From assembly GCF_002699855.1 (NCBI RefSeq), contig NZ_LKBW01000261.1, positions 1 to 43,527 of the forward strand: a stretch of DNA of 43,527 nt, in the 5' to 3' direction. Numbering within the stretch: the first letter of the stretch is position 1; each line of letters begins with the position of its first letter. The notes under the pieces were generated by a model. That model was not told where the DNA came from, did not search any database, and saw only the letters and a list, made by a program, of their open reading frames with translations. The position numbers and the translations under genes are program-made. The DNA is from Pseudomonas amygdali (GTDB lineage: Bacteria > Pseudomonadota > Gammaproteobacteria > Pseudomonadales > Pseudomonadaceae). Of this stretch, positions 1 through 8,113 are shown piece by piece.

Positions 1-60
1 TTTGGTCGGCATACATGCACCTCTAGCTACATGTTATGCCCGAACACAAAATTTCTGACA
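1..60 (-). mobile_element. Putative left end of an insertion sequence interrupting hopA1
   Basis: On the minus strand the hopA1-like reading frame loses its family resemblance near position 74, and a new sequence beginning TGTCAGAAATTTTG starts at about position 60. It is followed by a ribosome-binding-like AGAGGTG and an ATG at positions 12-10 that opens a frame M-P-T-K running off the window. A terminal TG followed by a short leader and a transposase starting MPTK would fit an IS21-type element, but only 60 bases are visible, so both the family and the exact junction are inference. It could instead be unrelated chromosomal DNA joined by deletion. Confidence 0.35.
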
Positions 61-196
61 GTCTCTTGGCAGCCGCGCGAATGTCGTAGCATTTGCCACC
101 CACTTCTATTTGACCGTGTGCTTTGAGTTCCTGTACATCCACCTCTGAATGTCTAAGCGCTTCGACGTTAGAGAAACGTGTTTGTATCGGGTTCAT
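23..196 (-). pseudogene. hopA1: hopA1 effector gene, 5' fragment only
   Basis: The frame starts at ATG 196 behind a ribosome-binding site (AGAGGA) and encodes 57 residues. About the first 43 (beginning MNPIQTRFSNVEALRH and running to YDIRAAA) match what I recall of the N-terminus of HopA1 (HopPsyA/HrmA), a T3S effector of about 375 residues. The last 14 residues do not match and end at TAG, so the frame has run into foreign sequence. HopA1 suppresses or elicits plant immunity depending on the host. The retained N-terminus carries the secretion signal but no catalytic part, so no functional effector is expected. It lies directly downstream of its chaperone gene, as in strains with an intact shcA-hopA1 pair. 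The hopA1 part probably ends near position 61. Confidence 0.75.
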
Positions 197-209
197 GACT
201 CATCCTCTT

Positions 210-590
210 TCAATGCGCGTCGCGCCACGTTTTTATCCACTCTACAAGTTCAGCGATCGCCTGCTTCAGCGTCACCACACTCACCTTCTCTCTGGGAATT
301 GCCTTAAAGCCGATATACAGCTCGCTGCCTGCATGCCACCCCAGCCCGGGTCCATCATTGAACAGAGGGTTAAGTGCGCCACTCAACAAACGCTTCAAGG
401 GAAGATCAGGGGAAATGTCCATCAGCCCGATCAGCAGCAGGCGCTGGAATACGTGGTCCACGACCACTTTCAGCGCAATCTCTTCATCGACCACCAGATC
501 ACAAGCGCCTGTGTCGTCGAATACCAAGGGTTGCATCGTCAATGACGTTGATAAGTCGGCAAGAACAGTTTTGTATAATCGGTCAGTCAT
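210..590 (-). CDS. shcA: ShcA-like type III chaperone for HopA1
   Basis: A 126-residue acidic protein of the size and character of class I T3S chaperones. Its segments FDDTGACDLVVDEE, LLLIGLMD, LSGALNPLFNDGPGLGW and AIPREKVSV closely parallel the ShcA chaperone of HopA1 as I remember it. Such proteins bind the N-terminal region of their effector in the cytoplasm and guide it to the HrcN ATPase. The start at 590 (MTDRLYKT) has GAGGTG five to six bases upstream; the frame stays open further up, and a shorter start at residue 19 would match the published ShcA length better. The stop lies 13 bases before the hopA1 start. I found no hrp box between hrpK and this gene, so it is probably cotranscribed with hrpK. 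Its client is truncated here, so it may be an orphan chaperone. Confidence 0.8.
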   Translation of the reverse strand: MTDRLYKTVLADLSTSLTMQPLVFDDTGACDLVVDEEIALKVVVDHVFQRLLLIGLMDISPDLPLKRLLSGALNPLFNDGPGLGWHAGSELYIGFKAIPREKVSVVTLKQAIAELVEWIKTWRDAH

Positions 591-736
591 TAATACACCT
601 CGGCGTGCTGAAAAATGTACGAATTGACGAGGTCGATAAATCACTTCCCCAGGCAGGGTATTAATCATCGAAGCCTGCAAAACAATGCATTCACGGACCA
701 GGACGGAAGATAAGGCCGCCGCCCTGCTCCATTGCA

Positions 737-3043
737 TCAATGCGCCCGGTCAATCCCGAACTGATCCAGCACCGGGTCAACGTTATGATCGAACGCCTTC
801 TGCGCCTTGTGCTTCTTGACCGCATCAATGATCGCCGAGATACCAAAGCCCAAGGCCATGGCACCGTCGATGGCCCAGCCGATAACCGGGATTGCAGCAC
901 CCAGTGCCGCGCCTGCGGCAAGCCCTGTGGCTTCGCCGGCGACCAGGCCGACAGCGCGGCCGATCATCTGCCCGCCCAGACGCCCGAGACCGGCGGAGGC
1001 CTCGCGGCCCATCATCTTCGCCCCGGCGTCGACCCCTCCCTTGATCGCCTCGGCGCCCAGCTTCGTGCTGTCGTAAATGGCCTGCGTCGCGCCAAGCTTG
1101 TCGCCGTTGGCGAGCATGGTGGATACCGATGCAAAGCCCATGACTGAGTTCAGCACCTTGCCGCCCGCCCCGGCATCAGCAAGCTGAGCCAACAGCGAGG
1201 GGCCGCCCTCTTCATCACTTTTGCCTTCCAGCAACTTGCGGCCTTTTTTGGAGTTCTGCAGCTCATTCAATGTGCTGGTCGTGTAGTTTTCATGCTCGCC
1301 TTCAACGAAATCAGCGGGCAGCACACTTTCATAGGCCGCTTTCTGGTTGTCTGCGGTTTGCAGGGCTTCGCTGGCATCGGCCTTTTTCTGGCCAAGCAAT
1401 TGCTTCAGTGCGCCACCTTCGCTGAAGTTGCGAACGTAGGAATCGGCAATCTTCGTTTGCACTTCATCAGGCTGGTTGTTGAATACTTGCTGGGCAGTGG
1501 GCACTTGGGCATCGGGAAACAGGTCTTTTTGCAGTTGCAGTTGAGCCGACAGGCCGGTGATGGCGCAGCTGTAATCGGGGTCGGGGTTGTGTTTGCCGAC
1601 GGCCTTGTCTGCGGTTGCCAGGTCGGTTTGCAAGGCCTTTCCGCTGTTGACGTTTTGAACCTGCTCAGTCACGGCCTTTTGCAGCGCCGAATCGCTGCTG
1701 ACCAGGCTGCGCTCCTGTTCGGGAATGCTTTTGTTGAGGTACTCCTGAACATCGGGATCGGCTTGCAACTGAGCGATTCGCTCATTAAGGCCCGCCTCGG
1801 TCTTCTCGGTATTGCGCAAATCCCGCCCGGCTATCACGCTCTGCTGAGTCTGCTGCAACTTGATCATCACAGCGGCCTTCTGCGCGCCGGTGTAAGCCTT
1901 GGGCTTCTCGAAAACCTGAGCGTTGAGTTTGCTGATATCGATACCGGCTACCGAATTCAACGTCGCGGCGTCGCTGAGCATGCTGGCGAACTGGCCACCA
2001 TTTTTGGGGGCGCTCTTCCTGATCCACTCGCTCATATTGGACGCATCGAACACCTGGTCGGGGCTATGCGCAGCCTTCTTGCGCCCGGTCAGACCGGCTT
2101 CATCCACCTGGCTGAGGAAGCCCGCCTGCGACCACATGTTGGACGACTGTTTGAGCGTACCTGACAACCCGGGGTTACTTTTAATCAGCGCTTTCAGACC
2201 CTCGGCGCTGACATTACCATCGACATCGGTTTTGTCAGGCGCCCCATCGGCATGATGAGGGTCGGCTGCCGTCGCCAACGGCATATTGGCGCGCATCACC
2301 GCTGCGCTGCGCACCATTTCAAGGGATTGAGGATCAGCGCCGGGGTTATCTTCCATGTACTTGGCCAAGTCCTTGTCGGCATTGTCGGCCGCCTTCTCCG
2401 AATTTTTGGCGAACGCCTTGAGGTCTTTGTTGGTGATTTTCCCATCCGCATTACCGCCATCCTTGCCGACGTCCACAGCCGTCTTCAACGCAGGGTTGGC
2501 GTTGATGAACGCCATCGCCTTGTCAGCATTGGGGCCGTGCTCTCTGGCCATCCAGGCGGCCGCAATCGGCCGGTTGAGTTCTTTTGCCGCCTGCTCGCGT
2601 TCTTCGGGCGGCAGATGGGCGACCATCGGATCCCAGCGCTTGAGGGCCTCGGGCGAAGAGTATTCGGAGTTATCGAGAAACGCGGCATCGGTAGCGCTGG
2701 GAGCATTTGCCGGGTCGGAGGCAGCCGCCGCAGGTGACGCGCTGGCTGTTGAGACCGATGTCATTGGGGACACCTGAACACTGTCCTGATCAACGCTGGA
2801 GGTGCTCTCGCTACTACTGCTGCGAGTCAGCAGACTCATCAGCGATGAGCCGCTTTGCTCGGCATCAGAAAAGAAAGATGTATTGTCGTTGGCCTGGCCG
2901 AACTGCACAAAGGCCTGATCACCACCTGCGCTGCTCTGCGTGAGCGAGTCTTTGGCTAATGGCGTCTCAGCAGCCAGTTCGCCAGAGGTGGGTTGATTCA
3001 CGATGCCGCCGAGGGCAGGACTGGGAGAACTGGATATACGCAT
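737..3043 (-). CDS. hrpK: HrpK translocator-like T3SS protein
   Basis: A 768-residue protein starting MRISSSPSPALGG at 3043, 31 bases below a good hrp box; an upstream extension of the frame would run through that box and is not translated in this model. HrpK is a T3S-secreted protein that helps effectors cross the plant plasma membrane, acting with the harpins. The N-terminus is rich in Ser, Gln and Ala, as in secreted T3S substrates. The middle is helical and Ala/Asp/Lys-rich (residues about 120-640). The C-terminus has a Gly/Ala-rich hydrophobic stretch (GLAAGAALGAAIPVIGW region, about residues 690-740) that fits a membrane-inserting translocator domain, followed by a basic tail. hrpK marks the border between the conserved hrp cluster and the exchangeable effector locus. 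It reads intact. Confidence 0.93.
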   Translation of the reverse strand: MRISSSPSPALGGIVNQPTSGELAAETPLAKDSLTQSSAGGDQAFVQFGQANDNTSFFSDAEQSGSSLMSLLTRSSSSESTSSVDQDSVQVSPMTSVSTASASPAAAASDPANAPSATDAAFLDNSEYSSPEALKRWDPMVAHLPPEEREQAAKELNRPIAAAWMAREHGPNADKAMAFINANPALKTAVDVGKDGGNADGKITNKDLKAFAKNSEKAADNADKDLAKYMEDNPGADPQSLEMVRSAAVMRANMPLATAADPHHADGAPDKTDVDGNVSAEGLKALIKSNPGLSGTLKQSSNMWSQAGFLSQVDEAGLTGRKKAAHSPDQVFDASNMSEWIRKSAPKNGGQFASMLSDAATLNSVAGIDISKLNAQVFEKPKAYTGAQKAAVMIKLQQTQQSVIAGRDLRNTEKTEAGLNERIAQLQADPDVQEYLNKSIPEQERSLVSSDSALQKAVTEQVQNVNSGKALQTDLATADKAVGKHNPDPDYSCAITGLSAQLQLQKDLFPDAQVPTAQQVFNNQPDEVQTKIADSYVRNFSEGGALKQLLGQKKADASEALQTADNQKAAYESVLPADFVEGEHENYTTSTLNELQNSKKGRKLLEGKSDEEGGPSLLAQLADAGAGGKVLNSVMGFASVSTMLANGDKLGATQAIYDSTKLGAEAIKGGVDAGAKMMGREASAGLGRLGGQMIGRAVGLVAGEATGLAAGAALGAAIPVIGWAIDGAMALGFGISAIIDAVKKHKAQKAFDHNVDPVLDQFGIDRAH

Positions 3044-3074
3044 GGTTGCCATCCAAGTGGTGAAGGATGGCAAC

Positions 3075-3102
3075 TGTGTGGTTTTGCGTGCGAGTTGGTT
3101 CC
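3075..3102 (-). promoter_or_regulatory. hrp box upstream of hrpK
   Basis: On the minus strand the sequence is GGAACC-N15-CCACACA, a full match to the HrpL-dependent promoter consensus. It lies in the short gap between the hrpL stop (3117) and the hrpK start (3043), so hrpK has its own HrpL-driven promoter as well as possible readthrough from hrpL. Confidence 0.93.
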
Positions 3103-3116
3103 AGACAGATATCCAC

Positions 3117-3671
3117 TCAGGCGAACGGGTCAATCTGCTGCTTCAATTGCACCCGTGCCCGGGACAGTCGCGAGCGCACAGTGCCAATCGGAACGCCGAG
3201 CGTGTTCGCCGTATCCTGATAATTGCCATCCATCTCCAGCGACACTTCCAGGACCTTTTGCATGTTCGACGGCAAGCAATCAATGGCTGCGATGACGCGT
3301 GCCAATTGCCTGTGCCCGTCTACCTGATGAGTGATATCGCCATTCCATTCCAGCTCTGAATGAACGTCGTCTTCCCAGCTTTCCTGATAGGGCTGGCGAT
3401 ACATTTTGCGGAAGTGATTACGGATCAGGTTCAACGCAATACCACACAACCAGGTCTGCGGCTTGCTGGCATGTTGAAACTTGTGCTCGTTGCGCAGGGC
3501 CTCCAGAAATACGCATTGCAAGATGTCATCGACATCATCCGGGTTCATTACGCGCTTCTGAATGAACGCTCTGAGCATCTGTATCTGATCAGCCGTCAGT
3601 TGACGGATACCGGCAGACGAAGAGTCCTGGCGTGGCTGGGTTGCATCAAGGATCACTAGGTTCGGAAACAT
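3117..3671 (-). CDS. hrpL: HrpL, ECF-family sigma factor
   Basis: A 184-residue alternative sigma factor, exactly the usual HrpL length. Region 2 lies around residues 25-95 (NPDDVDDILQCVFLEAL and the RNHFRKMY core-binding/melting segment). Region 4 is at the C-terminus, with the helix-turn-helix YQDTANTLGVPIGTVRSRLS (about residues 152-171) that reads the -35 GGAACC half of hrp boxes. HrpL directs RNA polymerase to all T3SS operons and effector genes. Its own promoter is the sigma-54 site at 3707-3722, activated by HrpR and HrpS encoded in this window. It sits divergently from hrpJ and directly upstream of hrpK. Confidence 0.97.
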   Translation of the reverse strand: MFPNLVILDATQPRQDSSSAGIRQLTADQIQMLRAFIQKRVMNPDDVDDILQCVFLEALRNEHKFQHASKPQTWLCGIALNLIRNHFRKMYRQPYQESWEDDVHSELEWNGDITHQVDGHRQLARVIAAIDCLPSNMQKVLEVSLEMDGNYQDTANTLGVPIGTVRSRLSRARVQLKQQIDPFA

Positions 3672-3706
3672 GGGCTTACCTTAATTTAATGGTGTGCAAG
3701 CCCTAT

Positions 3707-3722
3707 AGCGATAACCGTGCCA
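3707..3722 (-). promoter_or_regulatory. Sigma-54 (-24/-12) promoter of hrpL
   Basis: On the minus strand the sequence TGGCACGGTTATCGCT gives GG-N10-GC with the conserved GGCAC at -24; the -12 part is TCGC instead of the consensus TTGC. It lies 36-51 bases above the hrpL ATG. Known biology: hrpL is transcribed by RpoN polymerase under HrpR/HrpS. The surrounding AT-rich stretch (3723-3794) could hold enhancer or IHF sites, but I cannot define them. Confidence 0.85.
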
Positions 3723-3856
3723 GCCAAAATAATTATTTAAGTTACTGATTTATATAATTATTTTAAAATTTGTAATTCTTTGTAATACATTTTTTTGCGC
3801 AACGCCGTTTTTATCACTACAGCTTTTGGCACAAACGCGTCAGCCCCTTTTACAAG

Positions 3857-3885
3857 GGAACCGAATCCTGGCCAGGCCCCACTCA
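3857..3885 (+). promoter_or_regulatory. hrp box upstream of hrpJ
   Basis: GGAACC-N16-CCACTCA, a perfect HrpL promoter, ends 29 bases before the hrpJ ATG at 3915. It drives the long hrpJ-to-hrcU operon. Because the box lies inside the open frame that extends upstream of 3915, it rules out the longer start at 3795. Confidence 0.95.
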
Positions 3886-3914
3886 GCGGTCATGACCAGG
3901 CTCAGAACCGTCCT

Positions 3915-5021
3915 ATGAAAATCGTCGCCCCGCCTATATTGCCAACCCACACGGTCACGCCGATTCGCGCCGTCACGCCCGCTGCGCGAGCGATTCCCGG
4001 GACCCTGTCGTCGGAAAAAGGCACGTCATCGCAACAGGTCTCGCGCTTCGCCGCAGCACTGGTGCAAAACAGCCGGATACTGCGCCAGCGCGAACTGATC
4101 GCAAGCAGAAATGCACTGCAATCACGGGCCGTCAAACTGGGTGAGCTCTATCAGTTGTTGATGAGCGCCAACGATACCGGTCTGGATAACGCCGCGAGGC
4201 TGCTGCGCAAAAAACTGCTGCAAGAGAACGACACAGAACTGGAACAGGTTCTGGAATTTGCCGATGGCGATGCGGCCAAGGCCCACGTGGTGCTGCAAGC
4301 GGCACGCAAACAGGCTGAGGAAGATGGCGCTGAAGGCGAGTACGTGGCGCTCACCCAAACGCTGAAACAGTTGCGACGCAAGTTCGGACCACACGCCCGG
4401 GCAGGCATTAATACTGCCAGGGCGTTCGGGCGGCAGAACGTCGACAACAAACGCCGTGCCGCGTTGCGCAACCTTTATGGCGTAGCGGTTTCCGGACAGC
4501 CAAACGTGACCGGCCTGATCGAAGCCTTGATCAACGAGCAGGAAGAGACCGGAGACTTCGACCTCAATCTGCGCGACATGCGCAGAGCCATTGCCGACGA
4601 TCTCTCGGCGATTACCCCTTCGGCATCTCATGAACAGCTGCGCACATTGATGCACGGGCTGACCACGGCACGCCACGTGACGACGTTGTTGCGCGGTTGT
4701 GAACACCTGCTTGGGCGCATGCGCAACAAGAACCCTGACCTGAAGGTGGATCCGCCAGCCTTTCTCAAACACTTGCTGACCCTGACGGCCAATGGAATGA
4801 ACGTGAACCAGACCCTGCAACTGACTCAACACATCGGCGGTACCAGGCTCAAGAACCAGCTGGCATTTCTCAATGGCTTGCGGCCGATGCTGATGCAATT
4901 GCCCATCCTGCTCTGGAAGGACATGAAAAGCCGCCAGGCTGCGCTGAATAACCTGCTCACCCTGATGGCAGAACTGACTCAACAGGAACAGAAGCAGCTT
5001 TTTGAGGGGCTTGCCGGATGA
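3915..5021 (+). CDS. hrpJ: HrpJ, T3SS gatekeeper (SctW/YopN-like)
   Basis: A 368-residue protein beginning MKIVAPPILPTH. HrpJ is the P. syringae member of the YopN/InvE/SctW family, which controls secretion order so that harpins and translocators leave before effectors, and is itself secreted. Visible features are a disordered Pro/Thr-rich N-terminus and a helical body with the charged segment LLRKKLLQENDTELEQVLEF (about residues 94-113). The start is fixed by the hrp box 30 bases upstream. The end overlaps hrcV by four bases (ATGA), which indicates translational coupling. Confidence 0.93.
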   Translation: MKIVAPPILPTHTVTPIRAVTPAARAIPGTLSSEKGTSSQQVSRFAAALVQNSRILRQRELIASRNALQSRAVKLGELYQLLMSANDTGLDNAARLLRKKLLQENDTELEQVLEFADGDAAKAHVVLQAARKQAEEDGAEGEYVALTQTLKQLRRKFGPHARAGINTARAFGRQNVDNKRRAALRNLYGVAVSGQPNVTGLIEALINEQEETGDFDLNLRDMRRAIADDLSAITPSASHEQLRTLMHGLTTARHVTTLLRGCEHLLGRMRNKNPDLKVDPPAFLKHLLTLTANGMNVNQTLQLTQHIGGTRLKNQLAFLNGLRPMLMQLPILLWKDMKSRQAALNNLLTLMAELTQQEQKQLFEGLAG

Positions 5022-7105
5022 ATCAAGTCATCAACTTTCTGAACATGATTGCCCTGTCGGCCATGCGCCGGTCAGAGCTGGTCGGCGCATTCTTCGTCAT
5101 CGCCATTGTCTTCATGATGATCACCCCCCTGCCCACCGGGCTGGTTGATGTGTTGATCGCGGTGAACATCTGTATATCGTGCCTGCTGATCATGCTGGCG
5201 ATGCATTTGCCAAGACCGCTGGCATTCTCGACCTTTCCGGCCGTGCTGTTGCTGACCACCATGTTTCGTCTGGCGCTGTCGATTTCCACAACACGATTGA
5301 TCCTGCTCAATCAAGACGCCGGGCACATTGTCGAAGCCTTCGGCCAATTCGTGGTGGGTGGCAACCTGGCGGTGGGCCTGGTGATCTTTCTGATCCTGAC
5401 AGTGGTCAACTTTCTGGTTATCACCAAAGGTTCGGAACGGGTCGCCGAGGTCGGCGCGCGGTTTACGCTGGACGCTATGCCCGGCAAGCAGATGTCCATC
5501 GACAGTGACCTGCGTGCCAACCTGATAACCGTTCAGGAGGCGCGCAATCGCCGCGCTGAGCTGAACAAGGAAAGTCAGTTGTTCGGTGCTATGGACGGCG
5601 CGATGAAGTTCGTCAACGGTGATGCCATTGCCAGCCTGATCATCGTTGCCATCAACATGATCGGCGGTATTTCCATCGGCGTGTTGCAGCACAATATGAG
5701 CGCGGGCGATGCGTTGCAGCTGTACACCGTGCTGACCATCGGTGACGGCCTGATTGCACAGATCCCGGCGCTACTGATCTCCGTAACCTGCGGCATGATC
5801 ATCACCCGCGTACCCAATACCGAGGCTGGCGCGGAGGCCAACATTGGCCGTGAAATCGCCGAACAGATTACCAGCCAGCCCAAGGCATGGATCATCGCCG
5901 CAGTGGCCATGCTCGGCTTCGCGGCTCTGCCGGGTATGCCCACGGGAGTATTCATCACCATCGCGATCATCTGCGGTGCCGGTGGCATGCTGCAGTTGCA
6001 ACGGGCAAGACCCAAGCCCGACGAACAACGCGCCACTGCCGTCGCCCCGGAAATGAACGGCAAGGAAGACCTGCGTACCTTCTCACCCAGCCGGCAGTTC
6101 GTCCTGCAATTTCACCCAGGCCAGGACAGCGCACAGATCGAGGCACTGATCAGCGAAATACGTCGGCGACGCAATAGACTGGTGGTGCAATACGGTCTGA
6201 CCCTGCCGTCGTTCATCATTGAACATGCCGATCATCTTCCTCCGGACGAGTTTCGCTTCACCGTCTACGACGTACCCATGCTCAAGGCGACATTTACCCA
6301 GTCCCATGTCGCCGTGGACGCCCGCCAACTGGGTGGTGAAAACCTCCCGGCGGCGATTCCGGGCAATACCGACCGCCAGGAAGATCAATGGGTGTGGTTG
6401 CCCGCCGAGCAGTGCGGTGAGCTGAACCCGGTCAGCGCCATGACCCTGATCGTCGAACGCATGGAACGCGCATTGCAGTCCTGCGCGCCTCAGTTCATCG
6501 GCTTGCAGGAGACCAAAGCCATCCTCAGCTGGCTGGAATCCGAGCAGCCGGAGCTTTCACAAGAGATACAGCGAGTGCTCACGCTGACGCGCTTCTCGGC
6601 GGTTCTGCAACGTCTCGCGTCGGAGCGCGTACCGCTCAGAGCCATACGGCTGATCGCCGAGACCCTGATCGAGCATTGCCAGCATGAACGCGATACCAAC
6701 GTGCTGACCGACTACGTGCGCATCGCGCTCAAATCGCAGATCTACCACCAGTATTGCGGTGCCGAAGGCCTGCAGGTGTGGCTGCTCACGCCGGAAAGCG
6801 AGGGCTTGCTGCGCGACGGTCTGCGCCAGACACAGACCGAAACGTTCTTCGCACTGAGTAACGAGATCAGCCAGATGCTCGTGCAACAAATGAATATCGC
6901 ATTTCCGGTGCGCGCGCCCGAACAGGCGGTACTGCTGGTCGCGCAGGACCTGCGCAGCCCACTGCGGACCTTGTTGAGGGAGGAGTTCTATCACGTTCCC
7001 GTACTGTCTTTCGCAGAAATCAGCAACGCGGCCAAGGTCAAGGTAATGGGTCGCTTCGACCTTGAAGACGATCTTGAGCCAATGGACAACGAGCACGCAG
7101 CTTGA
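5018..7105 (+). CDS. hrcV: HrcV, major export-gate protein (SctV/FlhA family)
   Basis: A 695-residue inner-membrane export-gate component. The N-terminal half holds about seven to eight hydrophobic segments (residues about 20-320). The family-conserved cytoplasmic loop between membrane segments is clear (MPGKQMSIDSDLRANLI, EARNRRAELNKESQLFGAMD, GAMKFVNGDAIASLI). The C-terminal cytoplasmic domain (about 350-695) forms the nonameric ring that receives chaperone-effector complexes. The length matches the family. It overlaps hrpJ by four bases, and 33 bases separate it from hrpQ. Confidence 0.97.
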   Translation: MNQVINFLNMIALSAMRRSELVGAFFVIAIVFMMITPLPTGLVDVLIAVNICISCLLIMLAMHLPRPLAFSTFPAVLLLTTMFRLALSISTTRLILLNQDAGHIVEAFGQFVVGGNLAVGLVIFLILTVVNFLVITKGSERVAEVGARFTLDAMPGKQMSIDSDLRANLITVQEARNRRAELNKESQLFGAMDGAMKFVNGDAIASLIIVAINMIGGISIGVLQHNMSAGDALQLYTVLTIGDGLIAQIPALLISVTCGMIITRVPNTEAGAEANIGREIAEQITSQPKAWIIAAVAMLGFAALPGMPTGVFITIAIICGAGGMLQLQRARPKPDEQRATAVAPEMNGKEDLRTFSPSRQFVLQFHPGQDSAQIEALISEIRRRRNRLVVQYGLTLPSFIIEHADHLPPDEFRFTVYDVPMLKATFTQSHVAVDARQLGGENLPAAIPGNTDRQEDQWVWLPAEQCGELNPVSAMTLIVERMERALQSCAPQFIGLQETKAILSWLESEQPELSQEIQRVLTLTRFSAVLQRLASERVPLRAIRLIAETLIEHCQHERDTNVLTDYVRIALKSQIYHQYCGAEGLQVWLLTPESEGLLRDGLRQTQTETFFALSNEISQMLVQQMNIAFPVRAPEQAVLLVAQDLRSPLRTLLREEFYHVPVLSFAEISNAAKVKVMGRFDLEDDLEPMDNEHAA

Positions 7106-7138
7106 GCCTTTCAGGCTTGAGCAAAGGGAGACTTTCAG

Positions 7139-8113
7139 ATGTTTGAATTACGCGTACTGAACGGTCAGCACCAAGGCGCAGCCTTGCCACTGGTGGGCGA
7201 GCAATGGTCGATTGGCTCTGCCGCGCAACACGATCTGGCACTGGACGAAGCAGGAGTGGAAAGCCTGCATTGCCGCCTGCAACGCCTGGACGACAGCTGG
7301 ACACTGAACGCTGAAGAAGGCGCGGTGTGCGACGAAGAGGGTAACGCCCGGCCCGGTATTGATCTGACACTCAACACTGCATTCTTGTTGGGCTCAGTGT
7401 GGCTGTGCGTTTCGCCCGCAGGCGATGAGTGGCCTTCAGTGCCAGCGGTCATCCCGAAACAGCCACAGGCCGACCCCGAGCCTGTGCGCAATGATGTGCC
7501 GCTGAAAAAGGTCAAGTCGCGCTCGCAATTGCTCATCCGTACCACAGGGATCATCGCCGGCTTGCTGGTGGGCGTCATCGGCAGCGCCTGGAGCCTGACC
7601 CGCCCGCCCGCCATTGCAATGGACCAAAGCCCCGGCCACATGTCCTCGGTCACAGCAGAGGCACCGGTAGAGACATCTCCTACACCGGCAAAGATCATCA
7701 AACCCGCAGCCGATAAACGCATACGCCTGACCAGCGCGGATGCGGTACGCCATCAGTTGGGCACTATGCTCAGCGACCGGCTGCTGACCGATGTCAGCGT
7801 GGAAGAAACAGCCGAAGGGCTGGTGCTCAACGGCGATCTCAAAGAGGAATCCCTGCTGGTCTATCAACGCATGCTGCAGCGTTTCAAGGACCGCTATGAG
7901 TCGCCGGTGACGGTGTTCGACAACGTCGCCAGCACACGCAGCGCCCTGCCCTTCGTGGTGGTTCAAATCATGACCGGCCCGCATGCGCATCTGGTGACTG
8001 CAGACGGCCGCCGTATTTATGTGGGTGACGAGGTGGATGGCTTGCGCCTGACGCGAATCGACAATCAGCGCCTGCAATTCGACGGCAATCGGCACATTGA
8101 GGTGAACTGGTGA
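7139..8113 (+). CDS. hrpQ: HrpQ, inner-membrane ring protein (SctD family)
   Basis: A 324-residue SctD/YscD-type protein that forms the outer part of the inner-membrane ring. The N-terminal cytoplasmic part (residues 1-95) has the FHA-like fold pattern (ELRVLNGQHQGAALPL, then WSIGSAAQHDLAL). A single membrane segment lies at about residues 131-153 (LLIRTTGIIAGLLVGVIGSA), followed by a periplasmic region with BON-like ring-building modules. It has a ribosome-binding site (AAAGGGAG) just above ATG 7139. The stop overlaps the hrcN start by four bases. Confidence 0.93.
   Translation: MFELRVLNGQHQGAALPLVGEQWSIGSAAQHDLALDEAGVESLHCRLQRLDDSWTLNAEEGAVCDEEGNARPGIDLTLNTAFLLGSVWLCVSPAGDEWPSVPAVIPKQPQADPEPVRNDVPLKKVKSRSQLLIRTTGIIAGLLVGVIGSAWSLTRPPAIAMDQSPGHMSSVTAEAPVETSPTPAKIIKPAADKRIRLTSADAVRHQLGTMLSDRLLTDVSVEETAEGLVLNGDLKEESLLVYQRMLQRFKDRYESPVTVFDNVASTRSALPFVVVQIMTGPHAHLVTADGRRIYVGDEVDGLRLTRIDNQRLQFDGNRHIEVNW

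Noticed and set aside
1292..2164. + strand frame inside hrpK (290 codons)
   Set aside because: Antisense to hrpK; Leu/Gly-rich composition reflects the reverse of Ala/Gln/Asp codons. No promoter or start signal.
7105..7139. Separate hrp box before hrpQ
   Set aside because: The short gap contains no GGAACC or CCAC motif; hrpQ is part of the hrpJ operon.
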